A stretch of 64,000 bases of DNA from Aquincola tertiaricarbonis (GCF_000969605.1 NZ_JZUE01000011.1:1-64000), one strand, 5' to 3'. Shown: positions 54,149 through 63,291, numbered from the stretch's first letter. Program-made: numbers and translations. The notes: generated by a model from the sequence alone, not told the origin.

Positions 54149-54664
54149 TCAGCCGATGACTTCGGCCGCGGCGGCGGCCGGCGGGCACCGGCTTTCCAGC
54201 AGGGTGACCACTGCCTGGGCCAGCCGTTCGAGGCACGCCTGCTGGGCCGGCGTGATGCCGGGCCGCACCTGGGTGTCGAGCACGCAGATCATGCCGACCG
54301 CCACGCCGCAGCGCGACATCAGCGGCGCGCCCGCATAGAAGCGGATGCCCGGCTCGCCGATCACCAGCGGATTGCCGCAGACGCGAGGGTCGTGCTCGGC
54401 ATTGGGCACCACGAACACGCCCTCGTGCTCGATGGCCTTGACGCAGATGCTCTTGTCCAGCCCGGTCTCGCGCGTGCCGAAGCCGTACTCGGCCTTGAAC
54501 CACTGGCGCTTGTCGTCGACGAAGCTCACCAGCGCCATCGGCGCATCCAGTTCGCGTGCGGCGATGCGGACCACCTGATCGAACACATCCTCGCGGTCGG
54601 TGTCGAGGATGGCGTACCGCGCCAGCGCCTGCTGGCGTTCCGTCTGTTCCACCTGTTTTGTCAT
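54149..54664 (-). CDS. GAF domain protein
   Basis: The 171-residue protein is a single GAF domain of the kind found in free-standing sensors: ARYAILDTDREDVFDQVVRIA, LVSFVDDKRQWFKAEYGF, CVKAIEHEGVFVVPNAEHD and FYAGAPLMSRCGVAVGMICV. It may bind a small ligand. ATG 54664 is preceded by GAAGA; ATG 54676 is the alternative. It lies 50 bases upstream of the antiporter gene and may be cotranscribed. Confidence 0.82.
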   Translation of the reverse strand: MTKQVEQTERQQALARYAILDTDREDVFDQVVRIAARELDAPMALVSFVDDKRQWFKAEYGFGTRETGLDKSICVKAIEHEGVFVVPNAEHDPRVCGNPLVIGEPGIRFYAGAPLMSRCGVAVGMICVLDTQVRPGITPAQQACLERLAQAVVTLLESRCPPAAAAAEVIG

Positions 54665-54780
54665 CGTCTTCGGCATGGATGCCTGAGCAGTGGTGGACCC
54701 TTGTAGCGGGCCGCTTCGGCGCGGACAACCCCTGGAAGCGGGGCACACTTGGCGGCTTGGCACGTGTACCCCGTCAGGAG

Positions 54781-55530
54781 ATGTTGTTGAAGTCCTCTCG
54801 CCGACACCATGCCTGGGCAGCGCTGTGGCTGGCCGCCACCCTGGCGCTGCCGGCCGCGGCCCAGAACATGGGCTGGAGCACCATCACGCCCTCCATCACC
54901 GGCACCGACACGCTGGGCCTGGTGCTGCGTGAACAGATGCAACAACGCGCGCCGGTGGCCGCGCAGGGCGGGGCGGCCGGCCCTTCCGGCGCGGGCGAGC
55001 AAGCGTCTGCCGCCTTGCGCTTCGCACCGTCCAAGGCACGGCGGCAGCAGAACCTGGCGGCCTTCGTGGAGAAGACCCGGCGCGTGGACCCGGAGAACGC
55101 CAGCGGGCTGGAACGGCTGTTCGCGTCCGGGGACGTCATCGAGAAGGTGGCGCCGATGATCCGGCCCATCGGGCTGCGCATCGATGACCTGGCCGACACC
55201 TATGCGCTGTGGTGGATCTCCGCCTGGAATGCTACCCAGGGCATCAATCCGACACCCAGCCGCGCCACGGCCAGCGCCGTGCGCCAGCAGGCGGCGCGGG
55301 CATTGATGGCCACGCCGGGCATCGCGGGGGCGAGCGACGCGGCCAAGCAGGAGTTCGCCGAGGCGCTGCTGGTCCAGGTGATGTTCATCGACGCCGCGGT
55401 CGACCACCACCAGGGGTCCGCCAGCCAGCTTCGTGCACTGGCCCGGGCGGTGCACCAAGGCGCCGGCCGCATGGGCCTGGACCTGGCGGCGATGCGGCTG
55501 ACCGAGGCAGGCTTCGTGCCCTCCCGTTGA
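54781..55530 (+). CDS. exported protein of unknown function
   Basis: The 249-residue protein has a signal peptide (AWAALWLAATLALPAAAQN) and a helical mature part with two long stretches typical of DUF6683-like secreted proteins, such as DDLADTYALWWISAWNATQG. This family link is weak. ATG 54781 abuts AGGAG directly, which is unusually close; TTG 54787 would have better spacing. It stands alone, divergent from the GAF gene. Confidence 0.6.
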   Translation: MLLKSSRRHHAWAALWLAATLALPAAAQNMGWSTITPSITGTDTLGLVLREQMQQRAPVAAQGGAAGPSGAGEQASAALRFAPSKARRQQNLAAFVEKTRRVDPENASGLERLFASGDVIEKVAPMIRPIGLRIDDLADTYALWWISAWNATQGINPTPSRATASAVRQQAARALMATPGIAGASDAAKQEFAEALLVQVMFIDAAVDHHQGSASQLRALARAVHQGAGRMGLDLAAMRLTEAGFVPSR

Positions 55531-55556
55531 CGGGCCAGGCCGGCGGCCGGCCCGGC

Positions 55557-55781
55557 TCAGGAGGAGCGCGACAGGTTGGTCTTGCGGCCTGAGCCGCCGA
55601 GCGGGCCGGAAGGCACCTTGCGCCGCGCATCGAACTTCTTGTTGCCGCCGGCAAGCTTGTTGACGGTGGCCCAGGCACGCGTCTCGGCCTTGGGGCGTGC
55701 GGCGCCCTTCGGCGCGGCGCCTTCCTCCGGGGTCTGGGCCGCCGGCTCCTGAAGGTCGGCGTCCTTGTCCAGTTTCGACAT
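55557..55781 (-). CDS. small basic protein of unknown function (74 aa)
   Basis: The 74-residue product has an acidic first third, a Pro/Ala-rich middle and a Lys/Arg/Gly-rich C terminus (GGNKKFDARRKVPSGPLGGS), suggesting a disordered, perhaps nucleic-acid-binding protein. ATG 55781 has AGGAG at seven bases, which fixes the start. Codon use matches the neighbours. No family recognised. Confidence 0.55.
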   Translation of the reverse strand: MSKLDKDADLQEPAAQTPEEGAAPKGAARPKAETRAWATVNKLAGGNKKFDARRKVPSGPLGGSGRKTNLSRSS

Positions 55782-55878
55782 GTCGGGCTCCTGCTGATCC
55801 ATCCCGCTGCGCGTCGGCGCCGGGAAGGACAGGTTAGGGCATTTCGGCCCCGCCCCGAGAGAGCTGGCCCGCCGCCGC

Positions 55879-56748
55879 TCAAGCCTGCCGGCCCTGCAGC
55901 CATGCCCGGGGCGACACACCCACCGCCTGCATGAAGGCGCGGGAGAACGATGCCGGGCTGGCATAGCCCAGCTCGTCGCTGGCCCGCTTGATCGAGCTTC
56001 CCGCCAGCAGCATCGATTGCGCCAGCGACACCCGCCACCGGAGCAGGTAGTCGGCCGGCGTGATGCCGACCTGCTGCTTGAACGCCGCGGCGAAGGCGCT
56101 GCGCGACATGCCTGCCGCCTGCGCCATGGACTCCAGCGCCCAGTCCGCGCCGGGCTTGTCGTGCAGGGCCGTCAGCGCGCGGGCCAGCTTGGGATGGCCC
56201 AGGCCGTGGAGCGTGCCCTCGGTGATGCCGGCTTCGGCCGGATGATCCAGCAGCCATCGCAGCAACTGCAGCAGCAGCACCTCGAACAGGCGATCGGCCA
56301 GCAGCCGGTGACCGCAGCGCACCTGCTCGGTCTCGGCGAACAGCAGGGCCAGCGTCTGTTCCAACCCGTCCACGGCATGCAGGGGCAGCACGACCACCGG
56401 CGGCAGGGCCGCCACCACCGGATGCCGCACACCGCCTTCGAAATCCACGGTGGCGCAGACGAAATCGGAGCCTTCCGTGGGCGCGTTGTGGAACTGGTGC
56501 TCCAGCGGGCGCGGGTAGAGCAGCAGGGTCGGCTCCGTGACCTGGATGCGGCGGGGCGCGCCGCTGCGCGGCCGGTGCGTCACCACCATCTCGCCCCGGC
56601 GCAGCACATGCAGGAAGCCACGCCCCTCCTGGGCGTCGAAGTGGGTCACGCCGCACAGGGGGCCCGCGTGGAACAGGTGCGCATGCACCCGGAAGCGTTC
56701 CAGCAGGCCGGACAACCGGTCCACCGGCTGCGTTGATGTGGATGCCAT
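55879..56748 (-). CDS. AraC-family transcriptional regulator with cupin-like sensor
   Basis: The 289-residue protein has an N-terminal cupin-like domain (AraC_binding/Cupin_6 type, residues about 5-180) and two C-terminal helix-turn-helix units with MAQAAGMSRSAFAAAFKQQV and ASDELGYASPASFSRAFMQA. Such regulators activate nearby or divergent genes. It is divergent from the AhpD-like gene with 137 bases between them. That gap carries two 13-base direct repeats 21 bases apart. Confidence 0.9.
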   Translation of the reverse strand: MASTSTQPVDRLSGLLERFRVHAHLFHAGPLCGVTHFDAQEGRGFLHVLRRGEMVVTHRPRSGAPRRIQVTEPTLLLYPRPLEHQFHNAPTEGSDFVCATVDFEGGVRHPVVAALPPVVVLPLHAVDGLEQTLALLFAETEQVRCGHRLLADRLFEVLLLQLLRWLLDHPAEAGITEGTLHGLGHPKLARALTALHDKPGADWALESMAQAAGMSRSAFAAAFKQQVGITPADYLLRWRVSLAQSMLLAGSSIKRASDELGYASPASFSRAFMQAVGVSPRAWLQGRQA

Positions 56749-56759
56749 GGCGTGCGCAG

Positions 56760-56793
56760 ACTGGACGGAATGGATGCTTTACTGGACGGAATG
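56760..56793. promoter_or_regulatory. two 13-bp direct repeats, 21 bases apart (candidate AraC sites)
   Basis: ACTGGACGGAATG occurs at 56760-56772 and again at 56781-56793, a perfect direct repeat two helical turns apart. This is the typical geometry for a dimer of an AraC-type activator. It lies just upstream of the AraC start and 92 bases before the AhpD-like ATG. Confidence 0.55.
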
Positions 56794-56885
56794 CATCGAA
56801 TCATACAGGTGCGGGCAAGACACTGTGGTCCAGCGCAGCACCACATCGGCGCCGCGCCCAGCCACCTGAACTTCAAGGAACCGTC

Positions 56886-57431
56886 ATGAACCGCATTCCC
56901 CTCGTCGACCGCCAGGCCACCACCGCCGACCGCAAGGCCTTGCTCGACGCCATCCACGGCACCTTCGGCGCCACGCCCAACATGTTCCGTGCGGTGGCCA
57001 ATTCACCGGCCGCGCTCCAGAGCATGTGGTCGGCCTTCGGTGCCCTGGGCGGCGGCGTGCTGCCGGCCAAGCTCGGCGAGCAGATCGCCGTGGCCGTGGC
57101 CGACCGCAATGCCTGCGAGTACTGCCTGGCCGCCCACACCGCCCTCGGGCGCAAGGCCGGCGCCAGCGCGGAGGAGATGCAGCAGGCGCAGGCCGGCAAG
57201 TCCGCCGATGCGCGGACGCAGGCCGCGCTGCGCTTTGCGCTCAAGCTCGTCAACGACCGCGGCCAGGTCGCGGATGCCGACGTGCAGGCCGTGCGGGCGC
57301 AGGGCTTCAGCGACGAGGAGATCGTCGAGATCCTGGCCCACGTCGCGCTCAACCTGTTCACCAACTACGTGAACGTCGCCTTCGCCGTACCGGTCGATTT
57401 CCCGGCCGTCAAGCTGCGCCGCTCCGCCTGA
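56886..57431 (+). CDS. AhpD / carboxymuconolactone decarboxylase family protein
   Basis: The 181-residue protein has the AhpD core [18 protein letters not shown] with Cys77, Cys80 and His84, the redox-active C-x2-C-x3-H group used by alkylhydroperoxidase-like proteins, and [16 protein letters not shown] at the end. It may reduce peroxides or act as a decarboxylase-like scaffold. AAGGA lies close upstream. Divergent AraC regulator likely controls it. Confidence 0.88.
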   Translation: MNRIPLVDRQATTADRKALLDAIHGTFGATPNMFRAVANSPAALQSMWSAFGALGGGVLPAKLGEQIAVAVADRNACEYCLAAHTALGRKAGASAEEMQQAQAGKSADARTQAALRFALKLVNDRGQVADADVQAVRAQGFSDEEIVEILAHVALNLFTNYVNVAFAVPVDFPAVKLRRSA

Positions 57432-57483
57432 TTCAGGAGCGTCACCCGATCGCTACCTGCCTGGCGCGACATCGCGCCCGGCT

Positions 57484-57530
57484 TCCAAAACACCCAAATC
57501 GATTATTTGTCTTCAGTTGGATGTTTTGGA
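57484..57530. repeat. long inverted repeat before the chemoreceptor gene
   Basis: TCCAAAACACCCAA (57484-57497) and TTGGATGTTTTGGA (57517-57530) are inverted copies that differ at one position; the spacer is 19 bases and AT-rich. The arms lie 33 bases apart center to center, about three helical turns. It may be an operator, or a hairpin in the leader of the chemoreceptor mRNA. It could also end the AhpD transcript, though no T-tract follows. Confidence 0.6.
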
Positions 57531-57582
57531 TGCCGAAGTCCTGCCAGCGGCCGTGCCCTGCGGCCCCAATGGAGAAGTACTC

Positions 57583-59169
57583 GTGTTCAAGAATCTTCGT
57601 CTCGGCGCCCGCCTGATGCTGGCCTTCACGGTCCTGGTGCTCATGGGTGCCCTGGTGGCGGCCTTCGGCATCTATGGCCTGCAGCGGCTCAATGGCGTCA
57701 ACGGCACGCTGTACGACCAGGAGCTGCTCGGCATCTCGCACGTGAAGGAAGCCAACATCAACCTGATCTATGCCGCGCGGGCGCGCGGCCAGTTCTCGCT
57801 GGCCACCACCGATGCGGAACGGGCCGGCGCCCGCGCCACCTTCAAGGCGTCGGTGGACACCATGCAGGCGTGGCTGGAGAAGGCGCGCCCGCTGTTCACC
57901 ACGGCCCAGGGCCAGCAGGAATTCGACCGGCTGGACGGCATGATCAAGCTCTACGTGCCGGCGGCCGAGGCCTTCATGGCGGCCAGCACCGGCAAGGCGC
58001 TGCTGGCGCCCGACGCCGAGCTGGCCAAGCTGGACCTGGCCACCAAGCAGGCCAACAAGCAGGTGGACGACCAGCTCACCGCCCTGACCAAGCTGAAGGA
58101 GGCGAACGGCGCCCGCACCGCGCAGGACGCAACGCAGCTGTACGAGACGGTCAGCCTGGTGATGGGCCTGCTGACGGTGGCCAGCGCACTGTGCGGCGCG
58201 GTGGTGGGCGCGCTCATCACCCGCGGCATCACGCGTGCACTGGGCGGCGAGCCGGCGGACGTGGCCCGCGTGGCGAATGCGGTGGCTTCCGGCGACCTCA
58301 CCACCCGCATCGACACCTCGCGTGCCACCGACGGCAGCGTGGTCACGGCGATGGCCCACATGCAGCAATCGCTGATCCGCGTGGTGAGCCAGGTGCGCGC
58401 CAGCAGCGACAGCATCGCGACCGGCTCTTCGCAGATCGCCACCGGCAATGCCGACCTCAGCCAGCGCACCGAGGAACAGGCCAGCAACCTGCAGCAGACC
58501 GCGGCCTCGATGGAGCAGTTGACCGCCACCGTGAAGACCAATGCCGACACCGCCCAGCAGGCCACGCAACTGGCCACCGCGGCCACCGTGGCGGCAGGCC
58601 AGGGTGGCGAGGCGGTGAGCGCGGTCGTGCGCACGATGGAGGGCATCACCGCCTCCAGCCGCAAGATCGCGGACATCATCAGCGTGATCGACGGCATCGC
58701 TTTCCAGACCAACATCCTGGCCTTGAATGCCGCGGTGGAAGCCGCGCGGGCCGGCGAGCAGGGCCGCGGCTTCGCGGTGGTGGCTTCCGAGGTGCGCACG
58801 CTGGCCCAGCGTTCGGCCGGCGCGGCCAAGGAGATCAAGTCGCTGATCACCGAGAGCGTGGAGAAGGTGGAGGCAGGCAGCCAGCAGGTGGACGAGGCCG
58901 GCCGCACGATGGATGACATCGTGTCGCAGGTACGCCGTGTGAGCGACCTGATCGCCGACATCGGCAGCGCCACGCAGGAACAGACGCAAGGCATCGGCCA
59001 GATCGGTGATGCGGTCAGCCAGCTCGACCAGGTAACGCAGCAGAACGCCGCGCTGGTGGAGGAAAGCGCGGCCGCGGCCGACAGCCTGAGCCAGCAGGCG
59101 GCGCGCCTGGTGGAGGCGGTGGGCGTGTTCACGCTGCAGCCCGGCGAAGCCGCGCACGCTGCCGGCTGA
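57583..59169 (+). CDS. methyl-accepting chemotaxis protein with four-helix periplasmic sensor
   Basis: The 528-residue protein has an N-terminal membrane helix, a periplasmic four-helix-bundle (4HB_MCP-like) sensor of about 150 residues, a second membrane helix, a HAMP-type linker and the conserved signalling hairpin with [13 protein letters not shown]-like sequence (here [20 protein letters not shown]). The start is GTG 57583 with GGAG eight bases upstream; an in-frame ATG at 57517 is poorly placed. It would feed the CheA/CheW system. No other che gene is near. Confidence 0.93.
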   Translation: MFKNLRLGARLMLAFTVLVLMGALVAAFGIYGLQRLNGVNGTLYDQELLGISHVKEANINLIYAARARGQFSLATTDAERAGARATFKASVDTMQAWLEKARPLFTTAQGQQEFDRLDGMIKLYVPAAEAFMAASTGKALLAPDAELAKLDLATKQANKQVDDQLTALTKLKEANGARTAQDATQLYETVSLVMGLLTVASALCGAVVGALITRGITRALGGEPADVARVANAVASGDLTTRIDTSRATDGSVVTAMAHMQQSLIRVVSQVRASSDSIATGSSQIATGNADLSQRTEEQASNLQQTAASMEQLTATVKTNADTAQQATQLATAATVAAGQGGEAVSAVVRTMEGITASSRKIADIISVIDGIAFQTNILALNAAVEAARAGEQGRGFAVVASEVRTLAQRSAGAAKEIKSLITESVEKVEAGSQQVDEAGRTMDDIVSQVRRVSDLIADIGSATQEQTQGIGQIGDAVSQLDQVTQQNAALVEESAAAADSLSQQAARLVEAVGVFTLQPGEAAHAAG

Positions 59170-59225
59170 AGCGCTGCCGGGGCGCAGCCACGCTGCACTG
59201 CAGCAGGGGCCCCTAAGATCCCGCC

Positions 59226-59834
59226 ATGAACGAAGCAGCGCGCTCCTACTCGACGGTCGACGTCGCCAGGCGGCTGGGCGTCTCGTTGCAGACGGTGCAG
59301 CGCTGGGTCGATTCGGGCCGGCTGAAGGCCTGGAAGACACCCGGCGGCCACCGCCGCATCGACGGCCGCAGCGCCGAGCTGCTGTTCGAGCAGCATGAGC
59401 AGACGATGGGCGCTTCGGCGGCGGCGGCGGATGCCGCGGTCGGCATGCCGGCCCGCGCTGCCGCGCCCCGGCCGCTGCGGGTGGTGATCGTGGACGACGA
59501 TCCGCTGGACCGGGAGCTGATCGCGATGCTGGTGCAGGTGGCGCTGCCCGGCGCGCAGCTGCAGGTGGCCGGCAACGGCTTCCAGGGCCTGGTCATGATC
59601 GCCCGCCATGCGCCCGACATCGTCATCACCGACGTGCACATGCCGCACATGGACGGCTTCGAGCTGATCCGCAACGTGCTGGCCGATGCGGCCACACGGC
59701 CCCGCCTCCTGGTCGCGGTGTCGGCCAAGTCGCCGAAGGAACTGGCGGAGTATGGGCAGTTGCCGACGGAGGTCACGCTCATCCACAAGCCGTTCGAGCG
59801 AGAGGCGTTCGTCGCCGCGCTGCGGCAGCGCTGA
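59226..59834 (+). CDS. HTH (MerR/excisionase-like) and receiver domain protein
   Basis: The 202-residue protein has an unusual order. The N-terminal HTH of the excisionase or MerR type (VDVARRLGVSLQTVQRWVDS, KTPGGHRRIDG) covers residues 8-50. A Ala-rich linker follows, then a receiver from about residue 83 with VVIVDDDPLDREL, phosphoacceptor Asp136 in IVITDVHMPHMDGFE and Lys188 in LIHKPFE. Phosphorylation likely controls DNA binding. Conventional response regulators have the receiver first. A sensorless kinase gene follows after 42 bases and is the obvious partner. Confidence 0.85.
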   Translation: MNEAARSYSTVDVARRLGVSLQTVQRWVDSGRLKAWKTPGGHRRIDGRSAELLFEQHEQTMGASAAAADAAVGMPARAAAPRPLRVVIVDDDPLDRELIAMLVQVALPGAQLQVAGNGFQGLVMIARHAPDIVITDVHMPHMDGFELIRNVLADAATRPRLLVAVSAKSPKELAEYGQLPTEVTLIHKPFEREAFVAALRQR

Positions 59835-59876
59835 TCTGCGCACCAACTTCGGGCACCTCGATTGCCGCGAGCCGGC

Positions 59877-60836
59877 ATGTCTGCCAGTGAGAGTGCTCCT
59901 CCCCGCAAGCGCCGCCGGCGGAAGATCGCAGCAAGGCTGCGGCGCGCGCCGCCACGGCCAGTGACCGTTCATCAGGCGGCCGCCCGCGCTGCCGCGCTGG
60001 CGCAGGCGCGCGAGACGGCCAGGGCCCTGCAGGTCGAGAACCAGCGCATCCGGCAGGAGGTCCAGGCGCGCAACGTCTTCCTGGCCACGCTGTCGCATGA
60101 GCTGCGCGCGCCGCTGAACGCGGTGATCGGCTTTGCCGACCTGCTGGCGGCCGGCGTGGTGCCGGCGGACTCGCCTCGGCGCACCCATTACCTGGGTCAC
60201 ATCCGCGACCGCGGGCTGCAGTTGCTGCATCTGATCAACGACGTGCTCGACCTGTCGCGCGTGGAGGCGGGCGCCTGCGTGCTGGCGCCCGAGCGGGTGG
60301 ACCTGCGGGCGCTGATTGCCGGCGTGGTGGACGTGCTGCACACCCGCATCGCACGCAAGCGCCTAGTGGTCTTGGTGGACGTGCCGCCCGGGCTGCCGCC
60401 GGTGGTGCTCGATGCACCGCGGCTGAAGCAGGCGCTGGCCGGTGTGTTGGACCATGCGCTGCAGGCGTCGCCCGTTGCAGGCCACGTCGAGGTCCGCGTG
60501 CGGCTGCAGGGCGGCGAGCGCTTCCAGCTGGCGGTGCAGGACAGCGGGCCCGCCATCGCGCCCGAACGATGGCCCGGCGTGTTCGAGGCGTTTGCCGAGG
60601 ACAGCGCGGGCCACCGGGTCGAAGGTACCGGCCTGGGCCTGGCGCTGGCGCGGCGGCTGGTGCAGGCGCAGGGCGGCTCGGTGAGCGTGCACGGCGCGCC
60701 GGGGCGGGGCAGCATCTTGTCGATGGAACTGCCGCTCGTGCCGGCCGGCTACCGGATGGAGGACGATGCCGCGCACCACGCCGACGGGTCGCCGGCGCTC
60801 ACCTCGCCAACGGACGACGCCGAAGCGCCGGAATGA
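59877..60836 (+). CDS. histidine kinase without sensor domain
   Basis: The 319-residue protein starts with a very basic N terminus (residues about 9-27), a coiled-coil-like helix (residues 30-68), and phosphoacceptor His74 in FLATLSHELRAPLNAVIGFA. The ATPase domain has a weak N box (GVLDHALQASP rather than the usual Asn-Ala) and G boxes DSGPAIAPERW and GTGLGLALARRL. No membrane or PAS domain is present, so input must come from another protein. ATG 59877 was chosen over TTG 59862. It follows the HTH-receiver gene. Confidence 0.82.
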   Translation: MSASESAPPRKRRRRKIAARLRRAPPRPVTVHQAAARAAALAQARETARALQVENQRIRQEVQARNVFLATLSHELRAPLNAVIGFADLLAAGVVPADSPRRTHYLGHIRDRGLQLLHLINDVLDLSRVEAGACVLAPERVDLRALIAGVVDVLHTRIARKRLVVLVDVPPGLPPVVLDAPRLKQALAGVLDHALQASPVAGHVEVRVRLQGGERFQLAVQDSGPAIAPERWPGVFEAFAEDSAGHRVEGTGLGLALARRLVQAQGGSVSVHGAPGRGSILSMELPLVPAGYRMEDDAAHHADGSPALTSPTDDAEAPE

Positions 60837-60851
60837 CCTGGCCGCGACAGC

Positions 60852-61286
60852 TCAGTCGGGCGGTGGCCGGCGTCTCCAGAAGCTGCGCAGCATCGCCAGG
60901 CCCACCGGCGCATGCGCAACGCTGAGGCTGTTGCGCAGCACCCAGTCCGCGGTGGCCAGGGCCAGCGGTTCCGAGCGGGCGGGCTGCGCCAGCGCCATCT
61001 GCCAGTCCGGGAAGGCCCGGGCGGCGATCGGCTCGTTCAGCATCTCCGTGACCCGGGTGTGCTGACGGCTGCCCCGGATGCGCGCATAGGTCTCGGCCAT
61101 GGCAAGGGGCTCGCCTTCGAAGTACTGCATGAAGGTTCCCGCGCTGTAGATCAGTGCACCGGTCACGCCGCTTTCCAGGTTGAGGCGCCGAGCTTCCAGC
61201 AGGAGGGTCTCCAGCATGAAGTCCGTCATCGGTTGGACGCTGACGCTGGTGTAGACGATGGCTTGCAGCATGGAAGGCGACGGCAT
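60852..61286 (-). CDS. BLUF-domain blue-light photoreceptor
   Basis: The 144-residue protein is a short BLUF protein. It has the flavin-binding residues expected of the family: Tyr12 (IVYTS), Asn36 (ARRLN), Gln54 (TFMQ), and Trp95/Met97 (FPDWQMA). BLUF domains bind FAD and change hydrogen bonding with blue light. The last 45 residues after the domain are short and helical. ATG 61286 and ATG 61271 are both possible. It directly follows an AraC-type regulator gene (gap of about 15 bases) and may act on it, as BLUF proteins such as BluF act on a partner regulator. Confidence 0.85.
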   Translation of the reverse strand: MPSPSMLQAIVYTSVSVQPMTDFMLETLLLEARRLNLESGVTGALIYSAGTFMQYFEGEPLAMAETYARIRGSRQHTRVTEMLNEPIAARAFPDWQMALAQPARSEPLALATADWVLRNSLSVAHAPVGLAMLRSFWRRRPPPD

Positions 61287-61301
61287 TGGCCAATGCAGCG
61301 C

Positions 61302-62285
61302 TCAGGTGCCCGGGCGCAGCTTGCGCAGTGCACTGGGCGTGTGGCCGAAACGGGCGCTGCAGACGCGGGAAAAGTGCGAGGCGTCGGAAAACCCGGCGCG
61401 CTGGCCGATCTCCTCCAGCGAGAGCCGGTCGAAGCCCGGCGCCTCCAGCATGCGGCGGGCGACGTCGGCACGTGCGTCGATGAGCAGGCGGCCGAAGGTC
61501 AGGGCGCCGGCGCTCAGCACACGGTGCAGCGTCCGCACGGACACGCCGACCTGCCGTGCGATGTCCAGGGCCTCCAGGGCAGGCTCGCTGCAACGCTCGC
61601 GGATCGCATCGACGATGCGTGCCTGGAGCTCGGGATAGGTGCGCGCAGGCGCCGAAGCCGCCGGGGCGACTTCGGTGGCCGCCAGCGACAGCAGGGCGCC
61701 GATCTGGTCTGCCAGCATCTGGTTGGACAGCGGCAGCGGCTTGTCCGCGAGCTGCGGCGCCAGCTGCGCCACGTACTGGGCCAGCAATCGGCCCCACGGG
61801 GCGCTGCCGTCCATGCGCTGGCACACAAGCTTGCGCGGCTCGGGCACCCAGGCTGCCAGCCACTCGAACGGGATCTTGACGTTGTGCGCCGTGCAGCCGC
61901 TGGGCCAGTGGGCCGACTGCTCGAACCGCGAATCGATCAGCACCAGGTCGCCGGCGGTCAGCAGCAGTTCCTCGCTGGGCCGGCGCAGCCGCCATGGGCC
62001 GTGGCCGATGACGAGGTGGTAACTCTGGTCGGTGCTGCGTGCGATGTCACGCACGGTGCGGAAGGCGTCCTGGCTTGAGCCGCCCATGTAGGCGACGGAC
62101 AGGGGCCCCAGCTGGCGCACCGCCAGCTCGGAGTGGAAGTCCACCACCTCCCGGGACGACGTGGTGACATGGATGAACCGCTCACAGATGTTGCCCACGT
62201 AGGCGTCCAGCCGCTGGGATGGTGGCAGCTGGTCCGTCGACCACCTGAAGACCGGTTCGGTGCCTTGTTCCTTCTGCGCTTCCAT
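61302..62285 (-). CDS. AraC-family transcriptional regulator (AraC_binding_2 type)
   Basis: The 327-residue protein has an N-terminal AraC_binding_2-like domain (residues about 15-190, with AGDLVLIDSRFEQSA and HNVKIPFEWL) and a C-terminal pair of helix-turn-helix units with DIARQVGVSVRTLHRVLSAG and EIGQRAGFSDASHFSRVCSA. ATG 62285 was chosen because a G-rich site precedes it; ATG 62303 has none. It forms an operon with the BLUF gene and is divergent from a LuxR-type regulator, 206 bases apart. This makes a light-responsive regulator pair plausible. Confidence 0.87.
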   Translation of the reverse strand: MEAQKEQGTEPVFRWSTDQLPPSQRLDAYVGNICERFIHVTTSSREVVDFHSELAVRQLGPLSVAYMGGSSQDAFRTVRDIARSTDQSYHLVIGHGPWRLRRPSEELLLTAGDLVLIDSRFEQSAHWPSGCTAHNVKIPFEWLAAWVPEPRKLVCQRMDGSAPWGRLLAQYVAQLAPQLADKPLPLSNQMLADQIGALLSLAATEVAPAASAPARTYPELQARIVDAIRERCSEPALEALDIARQVGVSVRTLHRVLSAGALTFGRLLIDARADVARRMLEAPGFDRLSLEEIGQRAGFSDASHFSRVCSARFGHTPSALRKLRPGT

Positions 62286-62491
62286 CCCCGACCCCCTGCC
62301 CATCGCATGCGGCTATCCGCGTTTTCCCTGACTTTACCCAGCGTGCGTCCCGGCCTGCACAGGTGGCGCGCAGCGGCCAGTCGCTGGCACGCAGAAGCAA
62401 GGTTCTTGCGCGGTCGCCATCTAGCATTCCGATACACCCACTGCGCTGGTGCGAGGGCCGGCAGTTCAATGCGCATTCCCAGGAGTCGGAC

Positions 62492-63226
62492 ATGTCAACC
62501 ACTGCAAGGCGACTCAGCGTAGGTGTGCTTCATGAGTCCGTCGTCATACAGCAAGGCCTGGCCGCCCTCGTCGGCCGCAGCGGCAACCTTCAGCTTGTCG
62601 CCACGGCCGGCATCGGCAGCCCGACCGTGGCGGCGGACCTGCTGCCGGCGCATGTGCTGCTCGCAAGCCACGGCTTTGCGCTCGAGCTGCTCGACGGCCC
62701 GGAAGGACCCCGGCATGCCGCCGTGATCGCGGTCGCGCCGCACTTCGGTGACGAAGCCGCGCGCGCCTTGATCCGCCGAGGCGCCCGCGGTCTGTTGCTT
62801 CTGTCCATGACGGCGGACGAGCTCGAGCAGGCGGTCCTGCGCGTGGGCGCAGGGCTGCGGCACATCACGCCGTCGGTGGCCGCGGTGATGGCAGAGCATC
62901 TTGGTGCTCCCGGGCTCACCTGCCGCGAGGTGGCCTTGCTCGAGCTGCTGTCATGCGGCATGACGAACAAGGCCATCGCCAGGACGCTGCAGATCTCGGA
63001 CGGGACCGTGAAGACCCACGCACGCTCCATCTTCTCCAAGCTCGGCGCCAACAACCGGACCCAGGCCGTGGCCGTGGCCAGGAGGCGTGGCATCCTGAGG
63101 CACGGCGCGGACCTTCCCGCCGGCTGCCTGGAAGAAGCCCCGGCCGGACGGGCTGCAGCCAGCCGATCCGCAGGCAGCACGACCTTGGGCTTGCAGCTCG
63201 CCCGCTCCATGTCCGTGCCCGCTTAG
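62492..63226 (+). CDS. LuxR-type regulator with degenerate receiver domain
   Basis: The 244-residue protein has an N-terminal receiver-like fold ([19 protein letters not shown]) in which the phosphoacceptor region reads [10 protein letters not shown] instead of DVVLLD, so the Asp is missing. The C-terminal LuxR helix-turn-helix is intact: [40 protein letters not shown]. It may be an orphan regulator active without phosphorylation. AGGAG lies seven bases before the ATG. It is divergent from the AraC/BLUF operon; a short dyad GCCAG-TCG-CTGGC lies between them at 62376-62388. Confidence 0.85.
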   Translation: MSTTARRLSVGVLHESVVIQQGLAALVGRSGNLQLVATAGIGSPTVAADLLPAHVLLASHGFALELLDGPEGPRHAAVIAVAPHFGDEAARALIRRGARGLLLLSMTADELEQAVLRVGAGLRHITPSVAAVMAEHLGAPGLTCREVALLELLSCGMTNKAIARTLQISDGTVKTHARSIFSKLGANNRTQAVAVARRRGILRHGADLPAGCLEEAPAGRAAASRSAGSTTLGLQLARSMSVPA

Positions 63227-63291
63227 TCGGGCGCGCGATCCCATCCGTCTTTTTCAACGTGGCTGACCAGCCACCATCCAAGGAGTGCCGC

